64,000 nucleotides of DNA, from the NCBI RefSeq assembly GCF_000340215.1, contig NW_006921536.1, positions 1,455,600-1,519,599 on the forward strand. Reading direction: 5' to 3'. The translations under genes were made by a program, and so were the position numbers. A model generated the notes under the pieces. That model searched no databases. It was not told the origin of the DNA and worked only from the letters and a program-made list of their open reading frames with translations. Positions 1 to 9,335 of this stretch are shown in pieces. The first letter of the stretch is position 1. Each line of letters opens with the position of its first letter. This stretch comes from Pseudocercospora fijiensis CIRAD86 (taxonomy: Eukaryota > Ascomycota > Dothideomycetes > Mycosphaerellales > Mycosphaerellaceae).

Positions 1-3000
1 TACTTCTGGATCTGTGATCATCTCTGACTCGACCAGCTCGCCGTCGTTGCTGCCCTCGACGAGCGATCTCACATCTACAACAACGACGTCCGATGGACTC
101 ACAATCATCACGCAGTCAGGTCAAAGCTTTACAATCTCTTCCACACTCTCTGCTCCAGTAACAATCACGAATGGGAACAGTTCTGTGATCACATTCACCC
201 CTAGCTTCTCATCTTCGACAAGCAACGCACCAGTACTTACTACGACAAATTCGGACGGCCTTACTATAGTATCGCAGTCGGGAGCTGTACTCACCATTCC
301 GACCGGCATCACTCAACCAACTACTATCACACAGTCCGATGGTGTAGTGACGACCTTCTCACCAGGCCCTGTCACTTCGCCTCCCTCGAGTAGCACGGGC
401 TCAACTTCAACCACTCCTCTGGGTTTATTTCCCATCACTACTCCTGTACAAGAACCGAAGGCTGACGATGATGGTACCATTATACCTTGTAACCTGTGGT
501 TCTTCTCGCTTTGTATTGACTGGCTAGATACCGATATCCTCGGCTGGAAGTTCAATCTGCCGCCTGGGATTCACCCACCTGGACCTCCACCACCCATTAC
601 ATTTCCTCCCGGACTGTCTATCTCAATCAGTGTCAGTGGCACGCTTCCTAGTTGGCCTGCCCTTACAGTTGGTCCTGATCTGCTGCCGACCTATGAGCCA
701 GAGCCGGACGATTGCGAGACCGAGTCTGCTGAACTATGTCTCACCAGCACTTCCTTCGGAGTTTCTTCAGCTGGGGCCACCGTCACCACTACTGCTAGTT
801 CAGTGTTATCTACATGTGCCACAGTGTATGGATGCGATGTATCGGACGACTCAAGCTCAACGACGACCACTTCCACCACTTCAGGATACCCCTACTCTTG
901 TACCGTTGGTTGTCAGGGTTGCAATGCTCGCCGCGAGCTTTCAACTCCCACAGCCGTACCCTCGCTTCCATATCCCACGACAAACAAGCCGAGCAATCTT
1001 ACTTCGTTTTTCTTGCACTCCAACTTGGCCATACGTGACATTCCGAACAGAAATGACTGGGACGTGGTTGCTGAGCTCTATGATGCTGTCAAGGGAGAGG
1101 AAAGGTCGGTCAACGTGGTCCATGACAACGCTGGCCAAGTAGGCCTCTCTAGTTCCCGATTCAGATACTTCGATGCCTCCGAAACCAACATCTACGTAAC
1201 TGGACTCGCTGGTTGCACATCCATTCTGGTGGTATCTCGGCTAGGTATGTCGCTTTTCAATGTTACGCAATCGAAGTCTGTGACGGGGACAATGTCAACA
1301 TTCCCAGAGACAGCAAAAGGGGACTGAACTGGTCTGCGCCGAGGAAGCTTTTTCAAATGGCGCATTACTGACGGTGTCCATTGTAGGGGCATATATCTCT
1401 CATCTGTGGGAGCCGTCTTTCACAGAACCCGGGGGTCCACCGAACTTCCAAGCAGATGTGATCGATTACCTAAAGTATGCCGAGCAGTCATCTTCCATCG
1501 CCATTCCAGTTCGTTGACCTAGTGCTAACTAATCTGTTCCAGCAACGGCCGAGCTGGTGGAGAAGCCGATACTGAGCCTCTTGGCGCTCTTGTTCAGGGT
1601 GGCGTATTCGGTGACACAGCAACCACAAAGATCTTCATCATGACGCCGGCGACATATAGCCTCGACCTGGACGCGAGCACTTCTGGAATGAGCGCCAGCC
1701 TTACGAATGGAGATAACCAGCCTCTTTTCGACGGCGCCACACCAGAAGTCCCGACAGACAGACTCACCCCGATCAGGACGACATTGGCACAATTAATGCC
1801 TGGCGTCCCAATTTCTCAGTTTACATACAGGAGACAGACCCTCAACAATCAGTTGGAGACCGGGGCCTATGGCAAGGCGATGGTAAGTCACGTCACGATC
1901 TCGCTGGACGCTGCGCAGTAGATATACCGCGTGGCAACGACGACCCGTTTCGTTGAATATCTCACTGTGGTCTTGAGATGCTGACTCAAGTCTTCGTAGA
2001 TCCTTTACAGCAACTACCAGAAAGAGGATCCAGATACGTTTGAAAATTTGGATCCAGCTATAGATTGCGGACTGAGACAGAAAGCAATTTGGCAATGCTG
2101 GATCCAGGGAAAGTTGATGGGCAGTGACCTTTGGGATGCCTTACCAGGGTGAGTACTTCTATCTCCACTTCTGCATAGCCAGAAGTCAGGGCTCTGGGAA
2201 GGAATCGTCGTTGCCATTCGACGCGATCTGTGCAGCTTCGAGCAGAGCCAGGGTGCCGCAAGCAACGATAGATTCCTTCGAAACCGGAACATGTCAGGCA
2301 TTCTATTGGATCGGTGTCGCTAAAACATACGACTGCAGTCAAATTGCTCCCAATCAAAAACGTCAAGCCAACAGTGCGTGCACGTTGTCTGCCACTCCAA
2401 CTCCCAGTCCGACCTCCGATTCGACTCCTACTTCGACTCCCGATTCAACTCTTAGTTCAGTCCCAACCCCAGAATCACCTGCAACTCCAACTCTGACATC
2501 AACCGCATCAGCGTCATCTTCCAGCACACCCTCAACCATTTCCTCAGCCCCAGTAACAACGACAGTCCAACTACCCGGCGGCGCTACACCTTTCCCGTAC
2601 GAGAATATCGTCTGCAGAGGATCCGACGAGCTTCCTGGTCACGCATCGATCGATCTAATCTGGCAACATACAAGTGCCGTTGCATTTTGCTCCGACAACG
2701 AAAACACTGACCTAGGTCCGGGCTCCTCGCCAGCAACCAAACATGATCCGGATGAACGAGGGGTGGACTACTACTATTCCGTGGCGTGGAGAGATAACTG
2801 CGTTGTAGAAGGGGTGGAAACTCAAAACGTCAACAGTCCTATTGACATTGTGGATTATTGTTGGTCTTTGATGCTTACTATCTATTATCAATGTAAGTTT
2901 TATCTTCTGCTCACTTACCTACCCGCGTGTCTTTGCTAACTGCATTCTTTCAGGTGACAACGGTGGAATCGGTGGCTACTGGGACATTGGGTGTTTGAGG

Positions 3001-3024
3001 TACACTTTTACTGGAGGCTTGTAA
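1..3024 (+). CDS. Secreted Ser/Thr-rich glycoprotein, 5'-partial, multi-exon
   Basis: The reading frame is already open at base 2 with no ATG, so the gene begins outside the window. Visible exons are <1-1244, 1387-1474, 1543-1882, 2000-2148, a middle exon ending at 2892, and 2954-3024 (stop 3022-3024). Introns 1245-1386, 1475-1542, 1883-1999 and 2893-2953 have GTATGT/GTATGC/GTAAGT donors, and several carry CTGAC or CTAAC branch sites. The acceptor after 2148 is unresolved (2245 or 2338 both keep frame). The protein starts with two tandem repeats of about 39 residues (SDGLTI..QSG..), followed by a Pro-rich stretch, Cys-rich segments, a Ser/Thr/Pro linker at about 2390-2560, and a Cys-containing C-terminus ending YTFTGGL. 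This looks like the C-terminal half of large fungal secreted wall proteins of the chitinase/killer-toxin-like group, but no catalytic domain is in view, so function is not assigned. Confidence 0.7.
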
Positions 3025-3458
3025 CACCGCCATCCACACACAAGGAATGCGTGCTATAAGTCGGCGAATGGAGGACGCTCTCTTGATCCTTGCTCAGCAT
3101 TCGATTCCATCCTGCTGTCAGGGTAAATTCTTGATCCCTTAGGGTACAGTTCTTTTCGAACGTGTTGTCTGATCATGAGAATGCAATCAATTGTGTCAGA
3201 TCACTAATGGAGCGGCTGGCACATTCGTCGGCCATCGTGAGCGCAGCGGATAGTCATGTAGTATTATCCCAGGCTTCGTATGCTGAACCCGCTCGCCTCT
3301 TGCTATCTTCGCGGTCTCGTCAAATTTCCTCTCAGCCTCATTCCCAACACAACCGCCCTCCTCGAATGCATGGAGACTCGCAGCAAGCGGGAAAGTGCTC
3401 TAGCTCATCTCCTAGGTTTAGCAATCGACGTGGTTCTCGATATCTCTGCATCGATCTC
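3025..3458. other. Intergenic, convergent 3' ends
   Basis: This 434-bp gap lies between the stop of the glycoprotein gene (plus) and the stop of the ankyrin-kinase gene (minus). I see no convincing coding frame, RNA or repeat. The small plus-strand frames here run on into the antisense of the ankyrin gene and have no independent support. Confidence 0.5.
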
Positions 3459-6400
3459 TTAGGCACCGGAGTGCTTTGCCCACAACCCATTCGAACTTGT
3501 ACCACCTGCAGCCACCAAAATCCTTCCAACCGCTTTATACTGTTCAACAATGAAACGGGTGACCGACGGAGCAACCAATCGTCTCGTGACCCTCAACAGG
3601 GCATCAATATGCTTTCCCACGACATCGAGCGGTGTGCCCTCGCCAATGAAGATCGTAGTACTACTATAGTCCCGCGGCGTTGAGGGGCCAGAAAAATGAT
3701 TTTTGCGAACTTGATTGACATCCAGACCCGCAGCAATAAGCACCTCGACACACTTCACCAGTCCCGATGCAGCTGCGTAGTGTAGCAGACTTCCATTATC
3801 CTTGTCTACATTGCAAGCCCAAATTCCAAGATCCGGGATTTTGGAAACGATGAGCTGTGCGAGATAATTGTCTTGTGCGAGGGACTCTTCGCTGGTACTC
3901 AATCCTTCATGCATGCAGCGTGGATGAGATTTGCTGTACAATAGCTCAGCAAGCACATTGATGCCACGGCACGTGGTCTTAAGGTCGGCCCCGGCATTAA
4001 TGATATGTCTGTAAAGCGTGCCTGCTCGTCGGGCGGCAGTCAACAATGGCGTGGTCCCATCGTTCGCTTTATGGTTGGTATTAGCGCCGCTTTTCACAAG
4101 CAGATCGATGATGACGAATAGGTCGCTGAAATCGTGTGACCTGTCGGGAAGTAGTACCAAGGCTGTTGCGCCGTTGGCGTTTGCGATGTTTGGGTCTGCT
4201 CCACATTGGAGAAGGGCAGAGGTGGCAATGTCGTCAGTCTCGGTCACTGCTATCATGAGTGGTGTGAGACCGGACACCAGACTGCGGCCAGGATTCATTG
4301 GTGTCTTGGTAAGCTGGTCTATATCGGCGCCCATCTTCTGGAGTTCTTGGATCGTCTCCACGATTTTCTGCTTCCGTTCAGCAGGTGTTCCTACAAATGC
4401 TGGATACCAGAACCGTAGTTTATTGCTTGTCCGGGACATTCGCAAGTACGATAGGCGGTGAATAGGTGTATATCCTTCTTCGTCCTCGCTCATGATGATT
4501 GGGTGAGTGCTGAGTCTGCGTATAAGCTGCAGAGCTTTCGCATCATGCATAGCTGCAGCTAGGTCAACCACCGTGAAGCCTCCAGTCTCATCGTCTGATT
4601 CTGAGTACTCTCCTTCTTCGGCATTGCCATGAATTCGCATCACTCGTACGTTCTCGTCTGTGATATATGGATCACGACCATCACGCGCGTTGGGATTTGC
4701 GCCTTTCATGAGCAATTCTGTGGTTGCTATGGTGCATCCCGTGAAGATCGCCCAATGGAGTGGAGAGCCTGGAGGCCAGGAGAACGGAAAATGTAGATTT
4801 GACATCCAGGACACAGGTTCTGTACAAGCTTCGATATTGGCCCCTGCTTTCAGCAGGGCCGTGAGTATGGTTCGAATATGTGCAGGCGAGAAGCTGAACA
4901 GCCAGTGAAGACAAGTGAGCCCGATCATCCCGGATCGAATCGACGCGTCTGCGCCTTGCTCACACAAGACTGATACGGCTTGCCAGTGGCCAGCAAGGCA
5001 AGCTTTGTAGAGGGCGGTCTCGCCAAATATGTTGCAAGTGTTGATTGACGCTCTTAAGTCACCAGTCTTCAGGGCACTTTTAAGCTCAATATGCTTTCCT
5101 GTGGCAGCCATGATATGGAGATAGTTATTCTGGTACTCATCCCTATAGGCAAGGTCGCATTCTGCGATGGCAGGCAACGGCGAGTAGAATTGGTTATATC
5201 CTGTTCGTTCACGAAACTGGTCCCACGCTCTTGCGGCAACCTTCGGCGCTGTGTCATGAAGTCTTCTCCAGGCCATCAAAGATCCAGTCCTGACAGCATC
5301 TTGCAGCAGCTCGGTGTCAATTTCGAAAGCAACCCCGTAATTGTGACAAAGGTCGGCGATGATGGCTTGAGCTGGCACACTTCCTCTGCTGATAGCCGCT
5401 TGCAACACCGCGAGCTGTAACTCCTTGCCAGATTTGGTCGGCGATCCATGCGTCAAAGCAAGGAACAAGGAAAGGAGCTGAGGTGCTGTCAGAGTAGGTC
5501 TGTATCGTCTGTACGATGCCTCCAAGCCCTGGAGGTAGAGCGGCTCGATAGATATAGGCTCGATAGGGAACGAGCGTTGTAGACTGTCGGTCTCTTGCTC
5601 GAGCATCACTTGTTCTTTCCTACTAGCCTCATCCTGCTGCCTAATCCCTCATTAGCGGCGCAACCGGATCTGGTCTTGCAATTCCCCAGCTCACCAATAT
5701 CTCACTGCGCTTGAATCTGTCATCAACAACTCACCAACCTCGAAGGGACGAGCTTCGACTGAATCTGCCAGCAGGAGCGGTAACCCACGCTTGAGTTGTG
5801 AAGCGAAAGCTTCAGGGAATCGGGTGGGATAGTTGATCAACGCCATGGCATCTCCTGGAAGCTTGCTGGACGGAGGATGTCCTCGCAGAAAGGCGATGCT
5901 CCAGAGGACCATTCCGTAAGAGAAGTTGTCGGCTTTGACAAGCTGCGCGACCGTGAGCTTGGAGCCATGGCATATTTCAGGTGCACACCACTGACTGGAC
6001 ATGCCCACGACCTCGATACACTTATCCAAAGGTGATTGGTGGTCGCCCACGGACAGTCCAAAGTCAGCCAATTTGGCAATGAACGGCACCTGTTGACACC
6101 TGTTGTTTCGAAATACCAGAATGTTCTGCGGCTTGAGATCTCCATGTACAATACCGGCTGCATGTATCGCATCCAATCCCTGTCCGACATCGATGCTGAG
6201 CTGGTGAATTGAGTCAGGGCCCAACTCGTGTTTCGAGAAGATGGAGGAGAGGTCGGCGTAAGCAAGTTCGAGCACAAGCAGAGGTCTTTCATACCAGGTG
6301 CCATCCAGACCCCAACCATACAGGTCTACGATGTCCCTGTGATAGCGCAAGGACTTGTTTCTGAGAGCAATTATTTCGAGATACATGTCGTGTACTTGTT

Positions 6401-6806
6401 GGCGAGATCGAGGCGAGGTAAGATCCAAAGATCCATCTTCGTTATACTGGAAAAGGGGCCATTTGACGGCCACCTCAACTGTAGTAATCTCTTCCTGACA
6501 GTCTTCTGGGTACAAAACGTCGCCCGAAGTCACCAGAAACTGGGCACCCTGACCAAGGCGGCTCCTTTCGTCGAAGCGACTATATAAGGTCAGCGGTCCT
6601 GGGACGCCGAGCGATACGAGCGACGTGACGAGGTCATCGACAGTCCTCAATGTAGCAAGACCCGGCAGCGAGTTGCCGCCAGATATCTGGCTGAATTTGT
6701 TCTTCCCGCTGGTCAGCGCTTCGTCTTGAAAAGCTGCCGAGATTTCGGTGCAGGCGGCGATGGGGTTCTGCGCAAAGATTAAAGTCGACTCTTGATTGTC
6801 CGTCAT
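3459..6806 (-). CDS. Protein kinase-ankyrin repeat fusion protein
   Basis: Exon 1 is 6806-5695 and exon 2 is 5640-3459, joined across a 54-bp intron (5641-5694) with donor GTGAGC, branch-like CTAAT and acceptor TTAG. Splicing removes the TGA at 5691-5693, rebuilds a Trp codon and gives 1,097 residues. The start is the ATG at 6806; codons further upstream are non-ATG. The kinase domain (about residues 80-370) has a Gly loop GQGAQF (85-90), Lys115 in VAVKW, the catalytic loop HGDLKPQN (221-228), DFG (248-250) and APE (275-277), so it looks active. HRD is HGD, a common variant. The C-terminal half (about 545-1050) carries degenerate ankyrin repeats such as GETALYKACLAGHW, GLTPLMIAV and GSLLHYAAASG. 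It is divergently paired with the HeLo-like pseudokinase gene. Alternatively these are two adjacent genes, the ankyrin one starting at ATG 5606, but the in-frame intron favours one gene. A sensor or signalling kinase is inferred. Confidence 0.8.
5641..5694 (-). other. Predicted intron joining kinase and ankyrin exons
   Basis: Reading on the minus strand, GTGAGC begins at 5694 and TTAG ends at 5641, with GCTAAT about ten bases before the acceptor. Exon 1 leaves two bases (TG) and exon 2 supplies G, so the join is TGG (Trp). The frame upstream of ATG 5606 is open back to exactly this acceptor, which supports a spliced fusion over two genes. Confidence 0.75.
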
Positions 6807-7172
6807 TACATTTGTAGGAGGCAATGTGCCTTCGCTGTAAGAATCAACGAAAGCAGCATTTCAGAGTTCGCTTGGGCTTCTCTTGGTGATGTTTCGGCGG
6901 TGGAGTAAAGCTGGTCAACAGGTACCAAATTGACGTGCTTTCTGTCCACTCGTCCCAACTCAGGTTCTGTTTTCAGCTCTGCCACCAAGAAAATCAGCTG
7001 AGACGCCTCTTCGGCAGCCCAAAGGCTCGATTGGCCAAGTGCTGGGTTTCATGCATACTCCCCTGCAACTGGAGCGCCCCATTGCATTTTGTAGTTGCCT
7101 TGACACGTTAGCACGCTGGATACCATATAATGCTGAACGACACGACACGCAGATGATCGCCCGCGCCTCGTC
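6807..7172. promoter_or_regulatory. Shared divergent promoter region of kinase-ankyrin and HeLo-like genes
   Basis: The 366 bp between the two start codons must hold the 5' ends and promoters of both genes. A minus-strand frame (6988-6806) covers part of it but runs to a stop just at the kinase start and looks non-coding. I see no defined operator motif. The head-to-head arrangement allows coordinated transcription (inference). Confidence 0.5.
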
Positions 7173-8690
7173 ATGTCTGGAGCTGAAGCTGCGGCCGGCG
7201 TAGCGGGATTAGTGCTTGCGTTGCCAGGAGTCATCGACCTGTGCATCAAATATGGCAATTTCTTGAAGGAGAAAATCGAGTCGTACAGGAAGTTCGACGA
7301 GGTTGTCAAGCTTGAGCACTTCGTCACTGAATTGGTCAGCGGCGAGCTCAACATTCTGTTGGGCTTCTTCCATTCGATCCATGACCAGATGACGGAGACG
7401 ATCAAGAATGGAGTCTATCAGCTTTTTCAAGTCCTCCGGACAGCGCTGGAAAATGCGATCAACCAGTTTCCGAAAGGCAGACCGACCGTGGGGACGAAAC
7501 TGGCATTCTCTCTCAGCGGCAGGAAGCGGATCAGCGAGGCAGTTGAGGAGCTCGAAACATGGCATGGACGACTCGTCACCCGTGCTATGGTAGTCTTGTT
7601 CTTCGGCGGCAGCATTGCGGCGGGTCAGAAGCAGATCACTAGCAACCCAGCCATAGCTAGGATTGTCCGAATCCGTGGTGCATTCAAAGACGACCAACGA
7701 CGTGCAACACTTCGACTGCGAACACCAGATGCCAAGGATATCACTTCCAAAGTTGATCAATCCGAGATCTGGGATCTGGCGCAAACCAGGACCTTGATCG
7801 AGTATCGGAAGTATGACCCAGTGACGACTTCGAAGCAGACCGCAGAGCTAGAAGTCAATGTTCGAGACCTCTCTGCCAGGCTGAATCATGTGATCGCTTC
7901 AGAATCCGGGCTCCTACACTGTACTGGGTTCTCTGAAGACCAAGCTGGGCACAGTTTTTTGATGCACTTCGCATACCCAGAGCGAAAGGCCAACCCTCGG
8001 TCGCTTCAAAGTCTTCTGACAGATCCGACAAACATCTCTGTCGGTATCAAACACTCTCAGACCGACCGCATCGTGCTCGCTCGTCGCCTGACGTCTGCAG
8101 TGCTGTACTTGCACTCCGCAAACTTCGTCCACAAGAACATCCGTCCTTCGAACATCCTGATATTCGATGAGGTCCCCCAGGATGGTGACCAGCCCTCAAC
8201 ATACCCCAACGTCGTAGGCGATCCATACCTCGTCGGCTTCGACGATGTCCGCAAAGCAGATGCGAAGTCTAACATGGTTCGTGTAGATGAATGGCAGAAG
8301 AACATCTACCTTCACCCGGATCGGCACAGGATGAGCGCGGGCGACGAGTTCACCATGCGCCACGACCTGTACAGTGTGGGCGTTGTACTTCTGGAGATCG
8401 CACTCTGGGGCAGTTTCACAGATCGTAGTAGTCGCGGGATTGGCAGGCAGCTGCTGGAGAGCGGAGGAGCTCTGAGGAGTCCAGAGGCCCTCAAGCAGAG
8501 GTATATCCGTTTGGCCAGGACCCTGGTCCCGAGAAGCCTCGGAAACCTTTACAGTGAGGTCACTGTCGCATGTCTGGAAGGACTAAAGGACGAGGAGCAA
8601 GGAGGACTGCTGGACGACCAAGATGGAATTGTTGTTGGAGAAGCGTACATCTCCCAGATTATGACCAAGTTAGATGAGATTCGTCTATGA
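7173..8690 (+). CDS. HeLo-like domain plus pseudokinase protein
   Basis: A single exon gives 505 residues from ATG 7173 to TGA 8690. The N-terminus is a hydrophobic, Gly/Ala-rich helix (SGAEAAAGVAGLVLALPGVI) followed by an amphipathic helical region to about residue 190, as in fungal HeLo/HELL-type (HET-S-like) domains, which act at membranes. The second half (about 210-505) has the kinase fold: LYLHSANFVHKNIRPSNIL matches subdomain VIB but reads HKN (320-322) where HRD is expected. GFD (355-357) replaces DFG, and no Gly loop or VAIK lysine is apparent. The later DLYSVGVVLLEIALWG (subdomain IX) is well kept. It is therefore a probable pseudokinase. The layout, helical membrane-active domain plus pseudokinase, parallels animal MLKL. 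It lies head-to-head with the kinase-ankyrin gene, which suggests a kinase-effector pair. The HeLo-like call rests on pattern recognition without a profile search. Confidence 0.75.
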   Translation: MSGAEAAAGVAGLVLALPGVIDLCIKYGNFLKEKIESYRKFDEVVKLEHFVTELVSGELNILLGFFHSIHDQMTETIKNGVYQLFQVLRTALENAINQFPKGRPTVGTKLAFSLSGRKRISEAVEELETWHGRLVTRAMVVLFFGGSIAAGQKQITSNPAIARIVRIRGAFKDDQRRATLRLRTPDAKDITSKVDQSEIWDLAQTRTLIEYRKYDPVTTSKQTAELEVNVRDLSARLNHVIASESGLLHCTGFSEDQAGHSFLMHFAYPERKANPRSLQSLLTDPTNISVGIKHSQTDRIVLARRLTSAVLYLHSANFVHKNIRPSNILIFDEVPQDGDQPSTYPNVVGDPYLVGFDDVRKADAKSNMVRVDEWQKNIYLHPDRHRMSAGDEFTMRHDLYSVGVVLLEIALWGSFTDRSSRGIGRQLLESGGALRSPEALKQRYIRLARTLVPRSLGNLYSEVTVACLEGLKDEEQGGLLDDQDGIVVGEAYISQIMTKLDEIRL

Positions 8691-9138
8691 GGGCGTTCGG
8701 CGGAGTGAGTTCAAGTCACCGCTCTTGCGAGTCTCTAGCATCTTGGTATAAGGCGCTGCAGTGATGCTTGCCATCGGAATGAACACAATTGAATGCTCGA
8801 GACCAAGAGTGTTGTGTAGGAGAAGGAGAAAGACGTGTCAAAATTGAGTAACGAGTTTCACCTTCCTATTGTTCTTGGCGCGTAAATCGCGGATATAGAT
8901 TTAGTTATTATAGTAACAGTAGGCAGGCCTATAGTTGAGAAAGATAGTACGCGTCTAGCTTTAATATATATTTTTCCTATTAAGAAATAGATTATAATTC
9001 TTTAAGTTTAAAATATAGCTAGTAGTTTCTATACTTATATAAAGCGGTAATATAGCGAATTTTACGATTTGCGAAATACAGTAGTATTATATCTAATAGT
9101 ATTTACCTACTCCTTTTACTATCTATATATATACTAGA
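8691..9138. other. 3' flank and left edge of RIP-mutated block
   Basis: Bases 8691 to about 8880 look like ordinary 3' untranslated or intergenic DNA. From about 8885 the composition shifts abruptly to TA-rich DNA poor in CA/TG dinucleotides, without coding frames. This mutated DNA is the target in which Gypsy A sits (A begins at 9139). Confidence 0.6.
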
Positions 9139-9335
9139 TATAATAAGGGTACGTTAGTAGGTAGATAGGATAGTAGTAGGTATAGGTAGTATTTAATAAG
9201 GATCTAGGAGAAGAGGGAGGAAGGTAGGAGAGTTGGCCTATTGCTGAGCGCTAAGCCCTACCTAAGGTATTAAGACCCTAGCTTTACTCGAGCCTAGTTA
9301 TATACTAATTACGTATAACCTCTTTAGTCCTAATA
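9139..9335 (-). repeat. LTR of Gypsy A (3' LTR in element sense)
   Basis: This 197-bp repeat begins TATAATAAGGGTACG and ends TCCTAATA. It matches 23327-23523 nearly base for base and is about 75-80% like the Gypsy B LTRs. The TG...CA ends are decayed to TA...TA, as expected from CpA mutation. Confidence 0.88.

Noticed and set aside
630..1142. Plus-strand 170-residue frame overlapping the glycoprotein gene
   Set aside because: It is an out-of-frame shadow of exon 1; the real frame has the Ser/Thr/Cys pattern and correct splice sites at its end.
2190..2324. Alternative middle-exon frame of the glycoprotein gene (LWEGIVVAIRRDL...)
   Set aside because: Reaching it in phase needs a 30-bp intron (2149-2178), too short for fungi, and it ends in a stop soon after.
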